A stretch of DNA of 64,000 nt from Arcuatula senhousia (GCA_963971305.1 OZ020303.1:18969184-19033183); one strand, 5' to 3'; counted from the first letter of the stretch, positions 51,480-63,958 are shown. Notes: generated by a model from the sequence alone, not told the origin. Numbers and translations: made by a program.

Positions 51480-54400
51480 GTAATTGTTCTTTTTTTGTCC
51501 ATTACAATTTACAGTCTTCAACTTCCCCCGCTCCCCTATCCCTGCTTTCTGCCCCCTTCACCATTGCTCCTTCCACTTCTATTCCCTGTCCTCTGATCAC
51601 GATGTATTTAATAGGTTTGTAAAAAGGCAATAATTGGTCCTTAATCAGACCTGCCAAGTGTCACGCAACTCTCGTAAGACTTGCGCATCCAGACGGCAAT
51701 TTATCTGCAAATTTCTGTGATCTTTCAATTTTTTTTCAAATCTCACGCATGCAGTTCATAAAAACTTGACAGTCCTGCTTTATTGTTAACTTTTGTATGT
51801 CTTGCTGCCAAAGGAACATAAATTATGTGTCCACTACGGGCTCACTGGCAAAAAGACATATGTGGACAATAACGATTTGCTGCCACACAGACATATATGT
51901 CCTTTGAACCAAAACTGAAAACATCAAATGATTAAATCATTCCTTATAATTTAACACAGCCGTTCAAAATACAGAAAAACAGACTTCTATGACAGAATAA
52001 TAACTTATATACAAAATCGGCCCAAATATAAAAGTTGTTTTGATAATGTAACTGTAGCAACATCAAAAATATAAAAGACATCACATTTGATCAAAGATTC
52101 TGGCATAGAGCTATTGTAACGTCACAACATTGTGGCGTTGGCGACGTCATACAAAATTTTAATCTGGCAGCAAGAAGTTAAAATTAAATGTTTATTGTCA
52201 TCAACCTTTATTTCAGTCTTATATATATATTAATATCTTAATAATATGAGGTAAGTTTTTCACCTGTGACGCTCCCAAAATTAAAACTTTTCTCAATTTA
52301 TCAATTGTACAAGCAAAAATAATTTTAGAAAAAAACATGATGCGACATGAATTCAAACAAAATACAATGTATATTCGAAAATAAAAATTCAAACAAAATA
52401 TATTCGAAAATAAATACAAACTAGCTTTTCTTGTGGGTCACATGTGCGCTTGATGATGTTTAAAATTTGCAAAGCAAAAAGCGTTATAAAGACACTGAAA
52501 ATTTGGTAAAACTAGCGTGCTATACCAGATGTTGAAGGAAAATTCAGCCCATTAATTTAATGTATTATAAAAATTCTGTTAAAATGATATAGGACACCAA
52601 AATAAAGTTGCAACAGGAATATCTTAGGGCTAGGCAGTACTCCACAATTAGGATTTTTTTCACACTTTTTGTTATTTTCGTTGCTGACGGATAATATTCA
52701 GGGGAGATAATTGGACTTCAACATTTTAAGTATAATATTACATGTATATGGGAGATCTCGTAAGTGCACTTCCTCCTAAATGGCTTGATTGATTTTGATG
52801 AAACTGTAGATAAATGAAGTTTACCATATGGAGATGTGCATGAAGAAATGTCACTTGGCAGATATCATTCAGGGGAGATAATTGGACTTTGTTCCTTGTG
52901 ATATATCTTGATATACAATACAAATAATAATAATACAAATAAGTTTATTGGCCAAATATAGATTCCAATATGAAGCTGGGGGAGTAGCCTTTTGTGAGCT
53001 CGCTCACAGTATTTCTTGTTTCTGTTGTCATTAAGCAACAGTTCCTTCATTCTATTTTGTTTTTTTTTTCTTTTTCTTTGAGTTTACTTTCTAGCTGCTG
53101 TGGGTCTGATCTTCATTTCAAAAGTATTATAAATTACTTTGGTGGTTAATTATTTCTTCTCTTGACAATGTTCATTCAAACTTCATATCAAGTACTTATG
53201 TAGTATATTGGTTATTCTCCGCCAAATATGAACCGAAATAGTCTGTATGTCTAATGATTTTCTGCATTTCTCTGGCTAGCTGTCTTTTATACATTTCCCA
53301 CTGTTCTTTTGATTAGTATTTAGACTACAAGATTTGTAAATTATGTTCTAGCATTTATATGCAGTTACAGCTCAAGTCTACCAAATATTGAAATATTTGC
53401 CTCCAAAATTCTTTCTTACTGCTAATAAAGAATTATAATCCCCGTGTTTATATTGGTACTCCTTAATGAAATTAGGTAAACTACAACTTAATCCCTCTAT
53501 TGAAATTTGCAACAATGGAAGATGATTACCGTGATCAGTTAAATTGACATCTATACAGAGGAGATTAACTTGTTATGGGTATGAATTTTTTTGCTTGAAG
53601 GAAAAAAACTCCTACACTAAGGAAAAAAACTCCTACACTGTAGGAAGAAAACTCCTACTCTGAAGGAAGAAAACTCCTACATCAAAGATGGTAATATGAC
53701 CATCAATTTGATAGTTTTTTCCTTTTCAAATCAAAATCTGTTTAATATAATGTTACACTAAGGACAAAATCTTTTTACTTATGCATCATTTACATTTTAC
53801 ACCATCAAAGACCATACCATTTGATTCACATAGAATTGAAAATACATGTATAACATGAAGCAAATATGGAAACCGCTTCTGCTCATATTGCTAATATGGG
53901 ATATTGGCAAACACTTTTTTTCGGAAATGGAATATTTGATAAAAGATTGGGGGGGGATATTGGTACCCCTTCTAAACGAGCCCAAAAACTATATATACAG
54001 ATAGACACTTAAACAGTCAATGTAATCTAAAGTCATTCAACAGTATACTTTCGATAAGAATGACCTCGTTTATGACTAAAAATGTATAAGAAATCTGAAT
54101 AATCAGTAATATCAGATATTTCAGATATATCTGAGGACAAACTATGATGAATAGAGTTGTAAAAACCATAAAAAAATTGATTATTAAAGCATTTCATAAA
54201 AAAAATATTTTTAATATGCTAAAAGTACTCTGATATAGAAAATAGTTTTTGTCTCGCCTGCGACGAATGTCGCAAAAGGCGAGACTTAGGTATGGTGTTT
54301 CCGGCGGCGACGGCGACGGCGGCGGCGTCCACAATTGGTTAAAGTTTTTGCTTAAGTCTGTTTTGTGTGAACTAGTTATGTTACATCATTGATATTTGGT

Positions 54401-57400
54401 ATGCAGTTGCATCAGCATCAGTACAGATCAGTTTTAAAAGGATTTCACCTTTATGCTCCTGCAGTCACGGTCTACTGACTTTGAAATTTTACACTGATTT
54501 GGCAGAGGTTAACCTTTTTTCTTAAGTCTGTTTAACATGAAGCAGTTATGTTACACCATTGATATTTGGTATGTAGTTGCATCAGCATCGGTACAGATCA
54601 GTTTTAAAAGCATTTCACCTGTATGCTCCTGCAGTCACGGTCTACTGACTTTGAAATTTTACACTGATTTGGCCAAGGTTAACCTTTTTTCTTAAGTCTG
54701 TTTAACATGAAGCAGTTATGGTTCACCATTGATATTGGGTATGCACTTGCATAAGCATTAGTACAGATCAATTTCAAAAGCATTTTATCTGTATGCTTCT
54801 GCAGTCACAGTCTACTGACTTTGAAATTTTACACCGATTTGGCCGAGGTTAACCTTTTTTCTTACGTCTGTTTAACATGAAGCAGTTATGGTACATCATT
54901 GATATTGGGTATGCACTTGGATTAGCATCAGTACAAATCAATTTAAAAAGTATTTTATCTGTATGATCCTGCAGTCACAGTCTACTGACTTTGATATTTT
55001 ACACTTTTTAACTTTTTACTTATGTCATGAGTGTTTTATATAAAGCAGTTATGGTTCACCATTTATATTTGGTATGCAGCTGCTTAAGCATCAGTTAAGA
55101 TCAGTTTAAGGAGGATTTTTACTTCATTTTATACTGTGTCCAGTTGCGACAGGCGAGACATGTCTCTGTGTTCACAGTTTATTAATAACAAGTATTTCCT
55201 AAAAAAAACATGTAACCTACTACAGGTAGTCTGTATAGCATTTCATTAGTTCAGTTCGTACTATTCAATTTCTACAGGACTGAGGTAAATTTTTCAAACA
55301 GGTAAAATTTTCATACAGGTAAATTTCTCTTTCCTAAAACAATATAATCTTGTTTGTATAGCTGTTACTTTAAAGGCATATTGTCTACGACAAATTATTT
55401 TTTGTAAAACCAAAAAATTGTGGTCAGACTATTCGTTTTGTTTATTTAGAAAGATACAAACGTTCAAAATACCACTAGGTTACCTTATTACTTCAAAAAT
55501 TGAAAAATAGATGATATTTGTAAAGCTTTACAAAAATTCATATTCATGAGATGTAGATGAGCTGTAAGCATGCGCACTACACTTTCTTTGATTGAAAACT
55601 TCCATAGTTCTTGCACGTGGTGCATAATCTGTTTCTCGAAGTTTTAGCTCAGAAGAAAATTAAAACGGCAACCGAATATTAGAGCTACTTAATGAATAAA
55701 ACTGACAATTATTGCCTGTATTAAGTTTTGAATGTGATTTAAAAAGGTAAACACGAAAAATATTGGTATTTTTTCAACATATCAATGTATACGGGGACAA
55801 AACCCGAGTGTCCGATTAGTATCCGCGTTAAAACTACTCAGTCTAAATCTGTGTCAATGTGACGTAGTGCAGGTAAATAAAATATCAATCAATGTTGTCG
55901 AGCTATTTTGATCAAAATAAACTGCTTTTGAGGCAAAATTTGTGGCAAATTTGTTTTTCAATATTCATTTTATTGCATTTTGGTCTAATTGACACCAAAA
56001 TATTAAGGGGTAAAAAAAATTAGTTTGCCGTAGACAATATGCCTTTAACTGATCAAAGAGATCAAGTTCCATTGTTGCAAATTTCAACAGAGAGATTATT
56101 CTCAAGTTTACCAGAGTTCACCGGGGTCATGCAACCCAAGGTCGTGGATTGTTGCTATAGTTTTTTTTTTCAAATTTGCAAATTTCATTGTTATATTATT
56201 TTTTTTTGGAATTTGTGAAAAAAAAAAATTCAGACCCATTAAAGATATTGTTATTTTGTTCAATAAAAATTTGAGATAATTTTTTTTTTTTTTTTTAAAT
56301 CCCCGGCGCCCCCCACCATAACAAAAGGGTATGTGCCTTTTGCTATATCGATATTATTTATATTATGGTGTTAGTATTATAAAAAAAGGGGTTGAGTGGT
56401 CTAAGGTGCTGGCTTAAATACCAAAATATTGATCACTAGCCGATCACCTCTCAGCTGGTGTTCGAGTCCCATTTGTTATTTACAAAAAAGGGACTTCCCC
56501 AACTGTATGTTATTAGGTTTGTCAGTTACCTGCCCAAGGTCGGTGGTTTTCCCCGGGTACTCCGGTTTCCTTTACCATTAAAACTGACCGCCCTACATGT
56601 ACATGGCCCAGATGTGTCGATAAAGGGCGTTGAATACCGACACACACACACAGATATTATGAAACACAAATTAATGAACAAATCAAGCTCCCCACAAACC
56701 ATTAACCAAGAAAATAATTGGGAGCCATTAAGATTTATATGTTGTTTAAGTAGTTTTCTATAAAAGGTTTTCTTTTATGCTCATATGCATTCCCGCCATT
56801 GCATTCAAGTAAAAATGTACTTCTTTTTCAACTAATTTTTCATTGGTTATTCTTTCATTTTGATCATTGATGAGCTCAGTAGGTGCTTTCTTATTTTTGG
56901 GGTTGAAGCTGTTTATACATTTCCAAAGAGTTTTTGAGTCTTTGGAGTTTTTCACCATGTCATCATAGTAGTTTTTTTTAGCTTTTTCAATGATTAAGTT
57001 TGTTTTATTTCTCCAAAATTTATATTCATTCCAAAGACCAAGGGCTTTAAATCTGTCCCTTTTGTTCCTAGCAAATTTAATGTCATCATTGTACCATTCA
57101 GGCTGTTTATCTTTTTTAACTCTCTTAGTTACTAGAGGAGCATGCTTATCTAGTATCTTGTTTATCAAATCATAAAATATGTCAAGACATGTTGAGGGGT
57201 CATTATCATAAGTATGCTCTATAGTGTGGAAAGGGGCACTTTTAAGATCATTGATAAAATCTTCTTCATGAAAGTTCTTAAAATTTCTATATGATATTTC
57301 AGTATGGGCATATTTTCTCTCTAAATGTTTTTCTTTTCTGGTAAAACAAATAGGATAATGATCACTGATAGAATAATGACTGACATGTGATTCACAAACC

Positions 57401-60400
57401 ATGTTATGATTTGTGACATAAATGTGATCTATTAATGTGCTTGAATCTTTAGTTACCCTAGTTGCATGTGTTATAAGTTGTTTGAGTGCATATGTGTTTA
57501 TCAGATCAAACCATTTTTGTGGTAGACTACTAGGGTTTAACAAATTCATATTAAAATCTCCAAGGATAACAATATCTGGATTAAAATCTATTGCTAATTT
57601 AATTTCATCTTCAAAGTCATTTATCCATTCAATTAATGAACTCGAAACCTCACTTGGAAGAATCAAATTGATTATTTATGTAAATGCATATCATCAAGAA
57701 TACACCTTTTAACTAAAATTAAGAAATTCTTAAACTTTGATACTAGAAATGCATATTACAATGGCTATATTCTCCCTTTAATTGATTATTGTTGCTCTGT
57801 ATGGGGAGGTTGTGGAACTGACCAATTGTCTAGAATAATAAAACTACAAAAGAGAGCTGCTCGAGTCATCCTAGATGCTGATCCGTTAGCACCATCAGAA
57901 CCTCTTTTTAAAAAACTAGGATGGATGACTGCAGACATAAGAATAAAATATCATAAATATTTGCTGATGCATAAGATCATTAACAGTGAAGCACCAATTT
58001 ATCTAAAAAATATGTTTAAATTTTCTAACAATCCTTACCAATTACGAAACAATGTGATAGAAAAACTACATGTTCCTAAACCTAATATTGAAGTATACAA
58101 ACACTCATTTTCCTATTCTGGTTCACTGTTGTGGAATGATTTACCTATGAGTTTGCATAATGTAGCAAATGACAACCTTTTTAAAACAAAAATAAAGACC
58201 TACTTACAGAGATAAAATTATTGCTTGACAGTGTCTATATCTGTACAATAATAAATATACAATATATGCTATTATAATCAAAATGTATATACATGTATTT
58301 TGAGTACATATTGTAATATTCCATATTATGTGTTGTTTTGATATTTGCTTTAATGAGGGCCTCAGGGAAGATTAGTTTTGTAAACTAACTGTGTTACCTT
58401 CTATAAATAAAGAATTTATTATTATTATTATTATTATTATTATATCATTACAGTAAATGTATTTGCAAATTCTCTCATCTCTCGGCAGAACCTATGATTA
58501 ACCATTTTCAAGTGTTCTTTCATGTCTTCCTTTTTCTATTCTAAGTACAAAATGTATATGATTGCTAGTCCTAAATTTGGCCAATATTTTTCTTTTCTCA
58601 AAAGTGAAATGGTTTTTGAATGAAAAGTAAGTATTTAGTTTTCCTTCCTTACTAGTTAAATACCCTCTTTAATCTCTTGTCATGAATTGAGAAAGTTAAC
58701 TCTTAAACATTTTATTATGGTGGTTTCATCAAATATACCTTGTTATTTTCAAACTGACCAGCAAACATCCTTAAAAAAGCTGTTTTACCTGTTAATTAGG
58801 TGTGATTACCCTCATGAACCAGGTTAGTGATTCAGGCTACTTGGGGCCTTTTTTATTGATCTTAAAAGAATAGCAAACTTTATAAACTTATTTTTCTGAT
58901 TTTTTTTTTCCAGACAAAGCAATTTTGATGGGAAGATTCCATTTGACTTTAAAACATGGATAGACTTATCAAAATGTTGCAAAGAATATCAAAGTGTGGA
59001 ACTTGGTAGGTTTCCTATTAAAATTTTTACTGCTTTCAATTGGGTGATAAGGGTATGTTAGCTTAAAATTACTTTTACATGCTGTTATGGTATTTTATGC
59101 ACATGCATCAGGGCATGAACAAACACAAATTGTAGCCCCACACCAATTTGATCACACCGTATTACATGATACTTAAATGTATTAAAAACCCTAAAGATAC
59201 GGTCAAGACCCATCTGTTCTCATTTAAATAACAAAAGAAAATGATACATTGGAACCAACTGGATTACTAGTATATAACAAGTGTTGATGTATCATTTTTG
59301 GCCGGAGTGAAAAATCTAGGTTATAAAATGGTGAATTTCGGGCAAGCGGTAACAGTTTTCTCAGCAACTCCTTATCACTTGTTATTTGGTATACAGCATC
59401 AGGGTGGGGGCCCATAACGTGGGATTCAATTTCAGTTCTGTCGCTCACTTACTTTCTGTTTAAGGAAAACCAGCCATTTTTGACTTTGATAGATTTTCTT
59501 ATGTTATTTAAATGAGAATAGATGGGTTTTTACCGTATCCGTCAGTTTTTGTCTCGTCTGCGACGAGACATAGGTATTACTTTCCGGCGGCGTAAATGCT
59601 CCAGTGACTCTGTGAACTTAGGTATTTTTTTCAGGCTATCAACTTTTTTGTAAGACTTTTGTGGACAATGAATTGCTGGAAAAGTATAATAGCTAGGCAT
59701 CTGATATTGAGTACTATACAGGCAGTTGAGGTCATGGTCTATGCAACTGTCACCATGCCATGCGACCCTGACCCACTTTTATGCTCTAGGGACTATGTGA
59801 ACTTAGGTCTTTTTCAGGCTGTAAACTTTTTTGTAAGACTTTTGTGGACAATGAAATGCTAGAAAGTATAATAGCTAGGCATCTGATGTTGGGTATACAG
59901 ACATATAAAAAAATGAAAGCCTCAGTAGGTAATTGATTTTAGTGATGGTGCCGGCAGGCGAGACATACTTTTAGTTGCCACACTTGTTTATGGTATAGTG
60001 ATTTAAAAAAAAAAACAGGTGTGACATCATGTCTTTTGGACAAATTCTTGTTGCTCTTTGAGCTTGCAATTAGAACTGTTCATTGAAAAAAAAATATTTT
60101 GGGTGTTAGAAGTCACTTCATATATTTTTTAAAAGGCTGACAGAGTTCAAGACAAACATTTTAATTAAGGGGATATGTTACGTTAAAAAGACGTTATTGG
60201 TAAGATTTACCTGTGAAAAAATTGTCTGTTTTCGATTCGGAACACAATGTCAATTTTACTTGAACAGCCTTGAACTTTAACGCTATTGTTTATCTTTGAT
60301 GTAAATTCTTGAAAAAAAAGATGGTCCATGACCTATGACAAAGTATATATCCTTGTTTAGAGAAAGATTTGGACTTTCTTGTGTTAGTTTTGGTTGAAAT

Positions 60401-63400
60401 GTAATGAAAAAAATTTGTTTTAAAAAAATCAATGGAGGATGACGAAATTTTGAAAATATTGGATCTTTTCCCATTACTTCTAAATAAATTTCCCGCCAAA
60501 AACAATGTGCTGTACAAAAAAAAATGAAAGATCTTAATCTTTTCTTCTTTTTATGTAAAATAGAAAATCTAACATGTTTAATCCATTCTCACCATACATA
60601 CTTTTTCAGTAAACTTTACTACAATGGCAGTAACGTTCTTTATTTGTGGAGCTATTTATGGAATAGTGATCAGATCTAGAGTATGGGATTATGCCATAAC
60701 AGTTACAGTTTTCCATGCGCTTCTGTCATCGCTGGGTAAAGTTCTTTTACTTACTTTTTCACCACAGAATGTAGCACATTCTAATATAATTACATGGAGA
60801 TACAAATGAAACATAATGCACAAGAAAACAGATTTTATAATTTTTAAAGGCAGTGTCAGATTTTTTTTCCAATCTTTTTTTATACGACCGCAAAAAATTT
60901 GCGGACGTATTATGGTATGATGCTGTCGTCGGTGTCTGTTAACTTTTTAGTGTTTCCACAATAACTTTAGTTCCAGTTATCCTATTGCTATGAAACTTTA
61001 CAATGATGTTCCTTACCATAAAAGGATGATTGGGATTGATTTTGGGGGTCCCCCCATTTTTCGTTTAGAAATTAGGGGCCAAAAAAGGGCCAAAAATACT
61101 ACTTTTTTGTTTGTTTCCACAATAACTTAAGTTCTAGTTATCCAATTGGTATGAAATTTGACAGTGATGTTCCTTACCATACAAGGATGAATGGGATTGA
61201 TTTTGGGGGTCCCCCCTTTTTTTGTTTCAAAATTAGGGGTCCAAAAGGGGCAAAAAATTCAAATATTTTACTTGTTTCCACCATAACTTTGGTCCTAGTT
61301 GGCCTATTGCTGTGAAATTTGTCAAGAATGTTTCTTACAATAAAAGAATGAACCTGATGAATTTTTGCGCCCCCTTTTTCTCCGTTGTGTAATTAGGGGC
61401 CAAAATAAAAACTTTTATTTGTGGTCCGATTTTGAAAATTTTTTTTGCATGTTTGTTCTTGTCAAATAGCGGATACAAAATTAAGAATTAATTTTTGCGA
61501 CTCCCCCCTTTTTACCCCTATTGCATAATTCAGGGGCCAAAATAAAAACTTTTTTATTTGTGGTCCGATTTTGAAATTTTTTTTTGCATGTTTGTTCTTG
61601 TCAAATAGCGGATACAAAATTAAAAATTAATTTTTGGGACCCCCACCCCTTTTTCACCTGTTAGGTAATAAGGGGCCAAAAGGGGCCGAAATCGAAACTT
61701 TTTTAATTCTTGTCCGATTTTGATAATTTTTTTTGCAAGTTTATTCATGTCAAGTAGCAGATATATTTTTGTGTCCCCTTTTTTTACTGTTACGTTATTA
61801 GGGACCAAAAGGGGCCAAAATTGTATTTTTTTTATTTCTGGTCCGATTTTGAAATTTTTTTTTTGCATGTTTGTTCTTGTCAAATAGCGAATATAAAGCA
61901 AGAATTAATTTTTGTGACCCCCCTTTTTCCCCCTATTACGTAATTAGGGGCCAAATGGGGCTTTTTTATTTGTGGTCCGATTTTGAAAAATTTTTTTGCA
62001 AATTTATTCTTGTCAGGTAGCGATTCTTAATTTAAGAATAATTTTTTGGGGCTGTAAATCATAATTTAAAAAAAATTCTGGTTCGATTTTTAATTTTTTC
62101 CCCAAACAATATTCTTTTAAAGAGTAGAATACAACATTCAAAATTTATATTTTTACCCCCTGGGTCGAAAGTCCATCAGAGAAGCATGTGTCAAAAACTT
62201 TTGTCAGTCCACCATGGGCTGCATGTGTCCAGAACAAAAGACTATCCATATTAGGCCTAAAACGTACAGGGTTCAACATGTTGCGGTCGTATCATGCTGC
62301 GCTCGGCGAAGCTTTTTATTTAATAAAACATGACCATTTTCAAAAGTCAAAATGTAACTTGCTTTAGAATGTTAATTTTTCAAAGTAAAGTATATTTATA
62401 TATTACACTTTAAAATGGTTCAAATTTTCAAATTACAATCTACACATTGAAATTTTATTTGTAACCTTTCTATTTTCAGTGATGCTTGATTTTCCTCTAT
62501 CTTGGTCATGGTGGGTCTGTCTTGGTAAGTGATACCTGGGATATGTTAACCATTTATATGTAAATATTTAAAGATAACTTATCTAAATATCTAGAATGTT
62601 TTGACTACACATGACATGATAATAGCAAATGACAAGCCTGATTTTTTACACATGTACAAAACATACTGGATTAGGGTGGATTCTTGTAATAACAGTATCA
62701 CTCCTGAATATCTCAATTGATAGAGATGTAACTGGTTGGACAACTGAACTATGTCCTGTTAAGGTGGTTCGGGAGTATAAAACTGAGCATCTTTTTCAGA
62801 CATCTTGCAAATTTTTAGTCTGGATTTCAATTAAAGTGAATAAAAATAACACAAGAGATACAAAATTTAATTCTTTATTTTATTTTATGAATGAAATAAA
62901 TATAACAAATATGTTTAAACAGAAATTAAGCTTTTTCTAAAAAGTTCTATTTTTAGGGGAGATAATTGGCGGGAAACTGTGTGACAAATTTTTATATAGA
63001 AATGTGTAGGAAAAATTAGTTTTTCTTAAATATCTTAAAAAGAAGGTCAGTGACCCCAAGTTTTTATCATGTTTTTTAGTAGATAGTATATGCGGCTTGT
63101 CATTTGTGGAATATAATTAAAATCTGATGGGTTTTCAGCTCACAGTGATGCTAAATAACTCTTTTCCCTTTATAATCTATTGGAAAAACGATCTCTAGGC
63201 AACCAACTTCGCAAGGTCATAAATCTGTAAAAAGGTCCAAGACCCCCAATTATTTTTGCATTTTTTTAATGTTCTTTTATCAAAGTTTAATTCTGCAAAA
63301 TTTAACAAAAATCTGATGGATTTTTCTTATACCCCCGAACCACCCTAATAATTGATTTTGAAATTTATACATGTTATTTATATACATTTGTAAAATTGTG

Positions 63401-63958
63401 AATTTCATGTTTGCCAAATATATACTTAAACTTATGAGGGACTCATGGTTTCACAGGGTTCACCACAGGCTATTCAAGGATGGTGCTCATCCACTCTTGA
63501 ATTTGATTCCTCCACCCTTAAATTTTGAGTCCCATACTAAATTTTGTCACAAATCCCAATATTGTGATTTAGATGACAATAAAAGTTGATTGATTGATTG
63601 ACTAAAGTTTGACTTTATTCCTAAAGCAATGAAGTTTTTGATAGAATACATGTAAATTGTGACTTGTAGCAGTTAGTGGGAAAAAAAATACATAGAAACA
63701 AAATATTTTTTTTAGCATGATAATTAATAAGACTGAAAATGCAGAAGAAATGCATTAATTCTGGATAGTAAATTTAATTAAAGTTATAAATGACTCTCTT
63801 CTCAATCTTCTTGTTTTTCAGGATGTGGACTAGTGATCATGACTTTAGTTGGAGAAGGAGTAGCATTTGGTATTAGAAAGAGGTCTAAGAATAGAGTGAT
63901 CACCCCAGATCCGATGTCAACTAGTACTAGCTATTTGTATAAAAAACCATCTCGATGA
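51376..63958 (+). CDS. TMEM244: TMEM244-like four-pass membrane protein, 5 exons, 167 aa
   Basis: Exons 51376-51479, 58914-59005, 60610-60735, 62480-62524 and 63822-63958 join with matching phases into 504 bp (167 residues plus stop). Recognised from PFDFKTW (vertebrate PFDFKT), VWDYAITVTVFHALLSS (vertebrate VWDYAISVTILHVAITS) and VMLDFPLSWSWW (vertebrate VMLEFPLTSHWW). Four hydrophobic segments: about residues 8-33, 70-85, 90-112 and 117-140; no signal peptide. The tail (about 30 residues, basic then Ser/Thr-rich) extends beyond the 128-residue human protein. The start at 51376 follows an in-frame stop at 51349. TMEM244 has no established function. Introns hold repeats B4, SINE and LINE (intron 1), B5 (intron 2) and A3 (intron 3). 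Confidence 0.88.
51646..51777. mobile_element. Small MITE, sibling of 47382-47514
   Basis: CAGACCTGCCAAGT at the left and ACTTGACAGTCCTG at the right, 132 bp apart overall, with TCTCACGCATG inside. Lies in TMEM244-like intron 1. Confidence 0.55.
51778..54250. other. TMEM244-like intron 1, first part
   Basis: AT-rich. GGGGAGATAATTGGACTT occurs twice about 170 bp apart (near 52703 and 52873). A 21 bp minisatellite is listed separately. No gene recognised. Confidence 0.55.
53598..53684. repeat. About four copies of a 21 bp minisatellite
   Basis: Unit AAGGAARAAAACTCCTACACT, with small differences between copies. Confidence 0.85.
54251..55165 (-). mobile_element. Repeat family B, copy B4
   Basis: Reverse orientation: hairpin GTCTCGCCTGCGAC..GGCGAGAC at the left (54251-54285), GGCGGCGACGGCGAC microsatellite (about 54302-54330), about four and a half units of a 170 bp minisatellite (GTTTAACATGAAGCAGTTATG, CCTGCAGTCACGGTCTACTG, ATTTTACACTGATTTGGC), then the arm complement AGGCGAGAC at 55151-55159. 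Minisatellite unrelated to those of B1 and B2. Confidence 0.8.
55166..56386. other. TMEM244-like intron 1, middle part
   Basis: No gene or terminal repeats recognised. AGGCATATTGTCTACG (about 55375) and CGTAGACAATATGCCT (about 56029) form an inverted 16-mer, so 55375-56045 may be a small DNA transposon. Confidence 0.45.
56387..56655 (+). mobile_element. tRNA-derived SINE
   Basis: Head resembles a class II tRNA (Leu/Ser-like): box A-like TTGAGTGGTCTAAGGTGCTGG from 56391 and box B GGTGTTCGAGTCC (56457-56469). A conserved body GTTTTCCCCGGGTACTCCGG follows, as in widely distributed invertebrate SINEs, then (AC)n at about 56640-56655. Too degenerate and too long in the anticodon arm to be a functional tRNA gene. 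Confidence 0.75.
56758..58443 (+). mobile_element. LINE insertion with inverted 5' part
   Basis: The right part (about 57661-58416, plus strand) is the C-terminus of a LINE reverse transcriptase ORF (YILPLIDYCCSVWGG, LQKRAARVILDAD, LGWMTADIR.KY) ending with TAA after LQR at 58213-58215, a 3' UTR, and an (ATT)n tail at 58417-58443. The left part (56758 to about 57666) is minus strand and codes the C-terminal half of an APE-type endonuclease (VILGDFNMNLL, STLIDHIYVTN, SDHYPICF) plus the linker to the RT. The RT core is missing. The layout fits twin-primed reverse transcription. Lies in TMEM244-like intron 1. Confidence 0.85.
58417..58443. repeat. (ATT)n tail of the LINE
   Basis: About nine trinucleotide units ending the LINE 3' UTR after AATAAAGAA. 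Confidence 0.9.
58914..59005 (+). CDS. TMEM244: TMEM244-like exon 2 (PFDFKTW loop)
   Basis: Long pyrimidine tract and CAG acceptor, then QSNFDGKIPFDFKTWIDLSK up to VEL and a GTAGGT donor. The PFDFKT motif is the best conserved part of the first extra-membrane loop in vertebrate TMEM244. Confidence 0.9.
59551..59968 (-). mobile_element. Repeat family B, copy B5 (short)
   Basis: Reverse orientation: hairpin GTCTCGTCTGCGACGAGAC (59551-59569), CCGGCGGCG, about two units of the B2-type minisatellite (complement of CCACAAAAGTCTTACAAAA), and GCAGGCGAGAC at 59954-59964. Lies in intron 2 of the TMEM244-like gene. Confidence 0.8.
60610..60735 (+). CDS. TMEM244: TMEM244-like exon 3 (membrane spans 2 and 3)
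   Basis: Codes VNFTTMAVTFFICGAIYGIV then RVWDYAITVTVFHALLSSL. CAG acceptor, GTAAAG donor. VWDYA(I)(T/S)VT is diagnostic for the family. Confidence 0.93.
60880..62324 (-). mobile_element. Repeat family A, copy A3
   Basis: Reverse orientation: hairpin ATACGACCGCAAAAA / TTTGCGGACGTAT (60882-60910), a short GTCGTC remnant of the microsatellite, long units, then about four 140 bp units (complement of TTTGACAAGAACAAACATGC), and the head TTGCGGTCGTATCATGCTGC (62281-62300) to GCTTTTTATTT. Very similar to A2 overall. Lies in intron 3 of the TMEM244-like gene. Confidence 0.85.
62480..62524 (+). CDS. TMEM244: TMEM244-like exon 4 (45 bp, VMLDFPLSWSWW)
   Basis: Tiny exon with TTTTCAG acceptor and GTAAGT donor. 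Phase 1 on both sides, so skipping keeps the frame. Confidence 0.9.
62525..63821. other. Last intron of the TMEM244-like gene
   Basis: AT-rich; holds the inverted partner (63450-63550) of the 11108-11205 repeat. Two AAGGTGGTTCGGGAGTAT / ATACCCCCGAACCACCCT-type complements (about 62761 and 63330) suggest a small inverted-repeat element of about 590 bp between them. Confidence 0.5.
63450..63550. repeat. Inverted partner of the 11108-11205 repeat
   Basis: Contains CAGGGTTCACCACAGGCTAT and CCACCCTTAAATTTTGAGT, complementary to the copy in element 3. Confidence 0.65.
63822..63958 (+). CDS. TMEM244: TMEM244-like exon 5 and stop
   Basis: Codes GCGLVIMTLVGEGVAFGI (last membrane span), then a basic, Ser/Thr-rich tail ending YLYKKPSR and TGA at 63956-63958. 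No polyadenylation signal is reached in the last 40 bases. Confidence 0.88.

Noticed and set aside
51794..52175. Another TTAA-bounded element with TTGCTGCCA ends
   Set aside because: CTTGCTGCCA and TGGCAGCAAG are complementary, but their distances to the nearest TTAA differ and the outer bases do not match.
56387..56475. tRNA gene (Leu/Ser-like)
   Set aside because: Boxes A and B are present but the stems do not pair well, and a SINE body with (AC)n follows directly.
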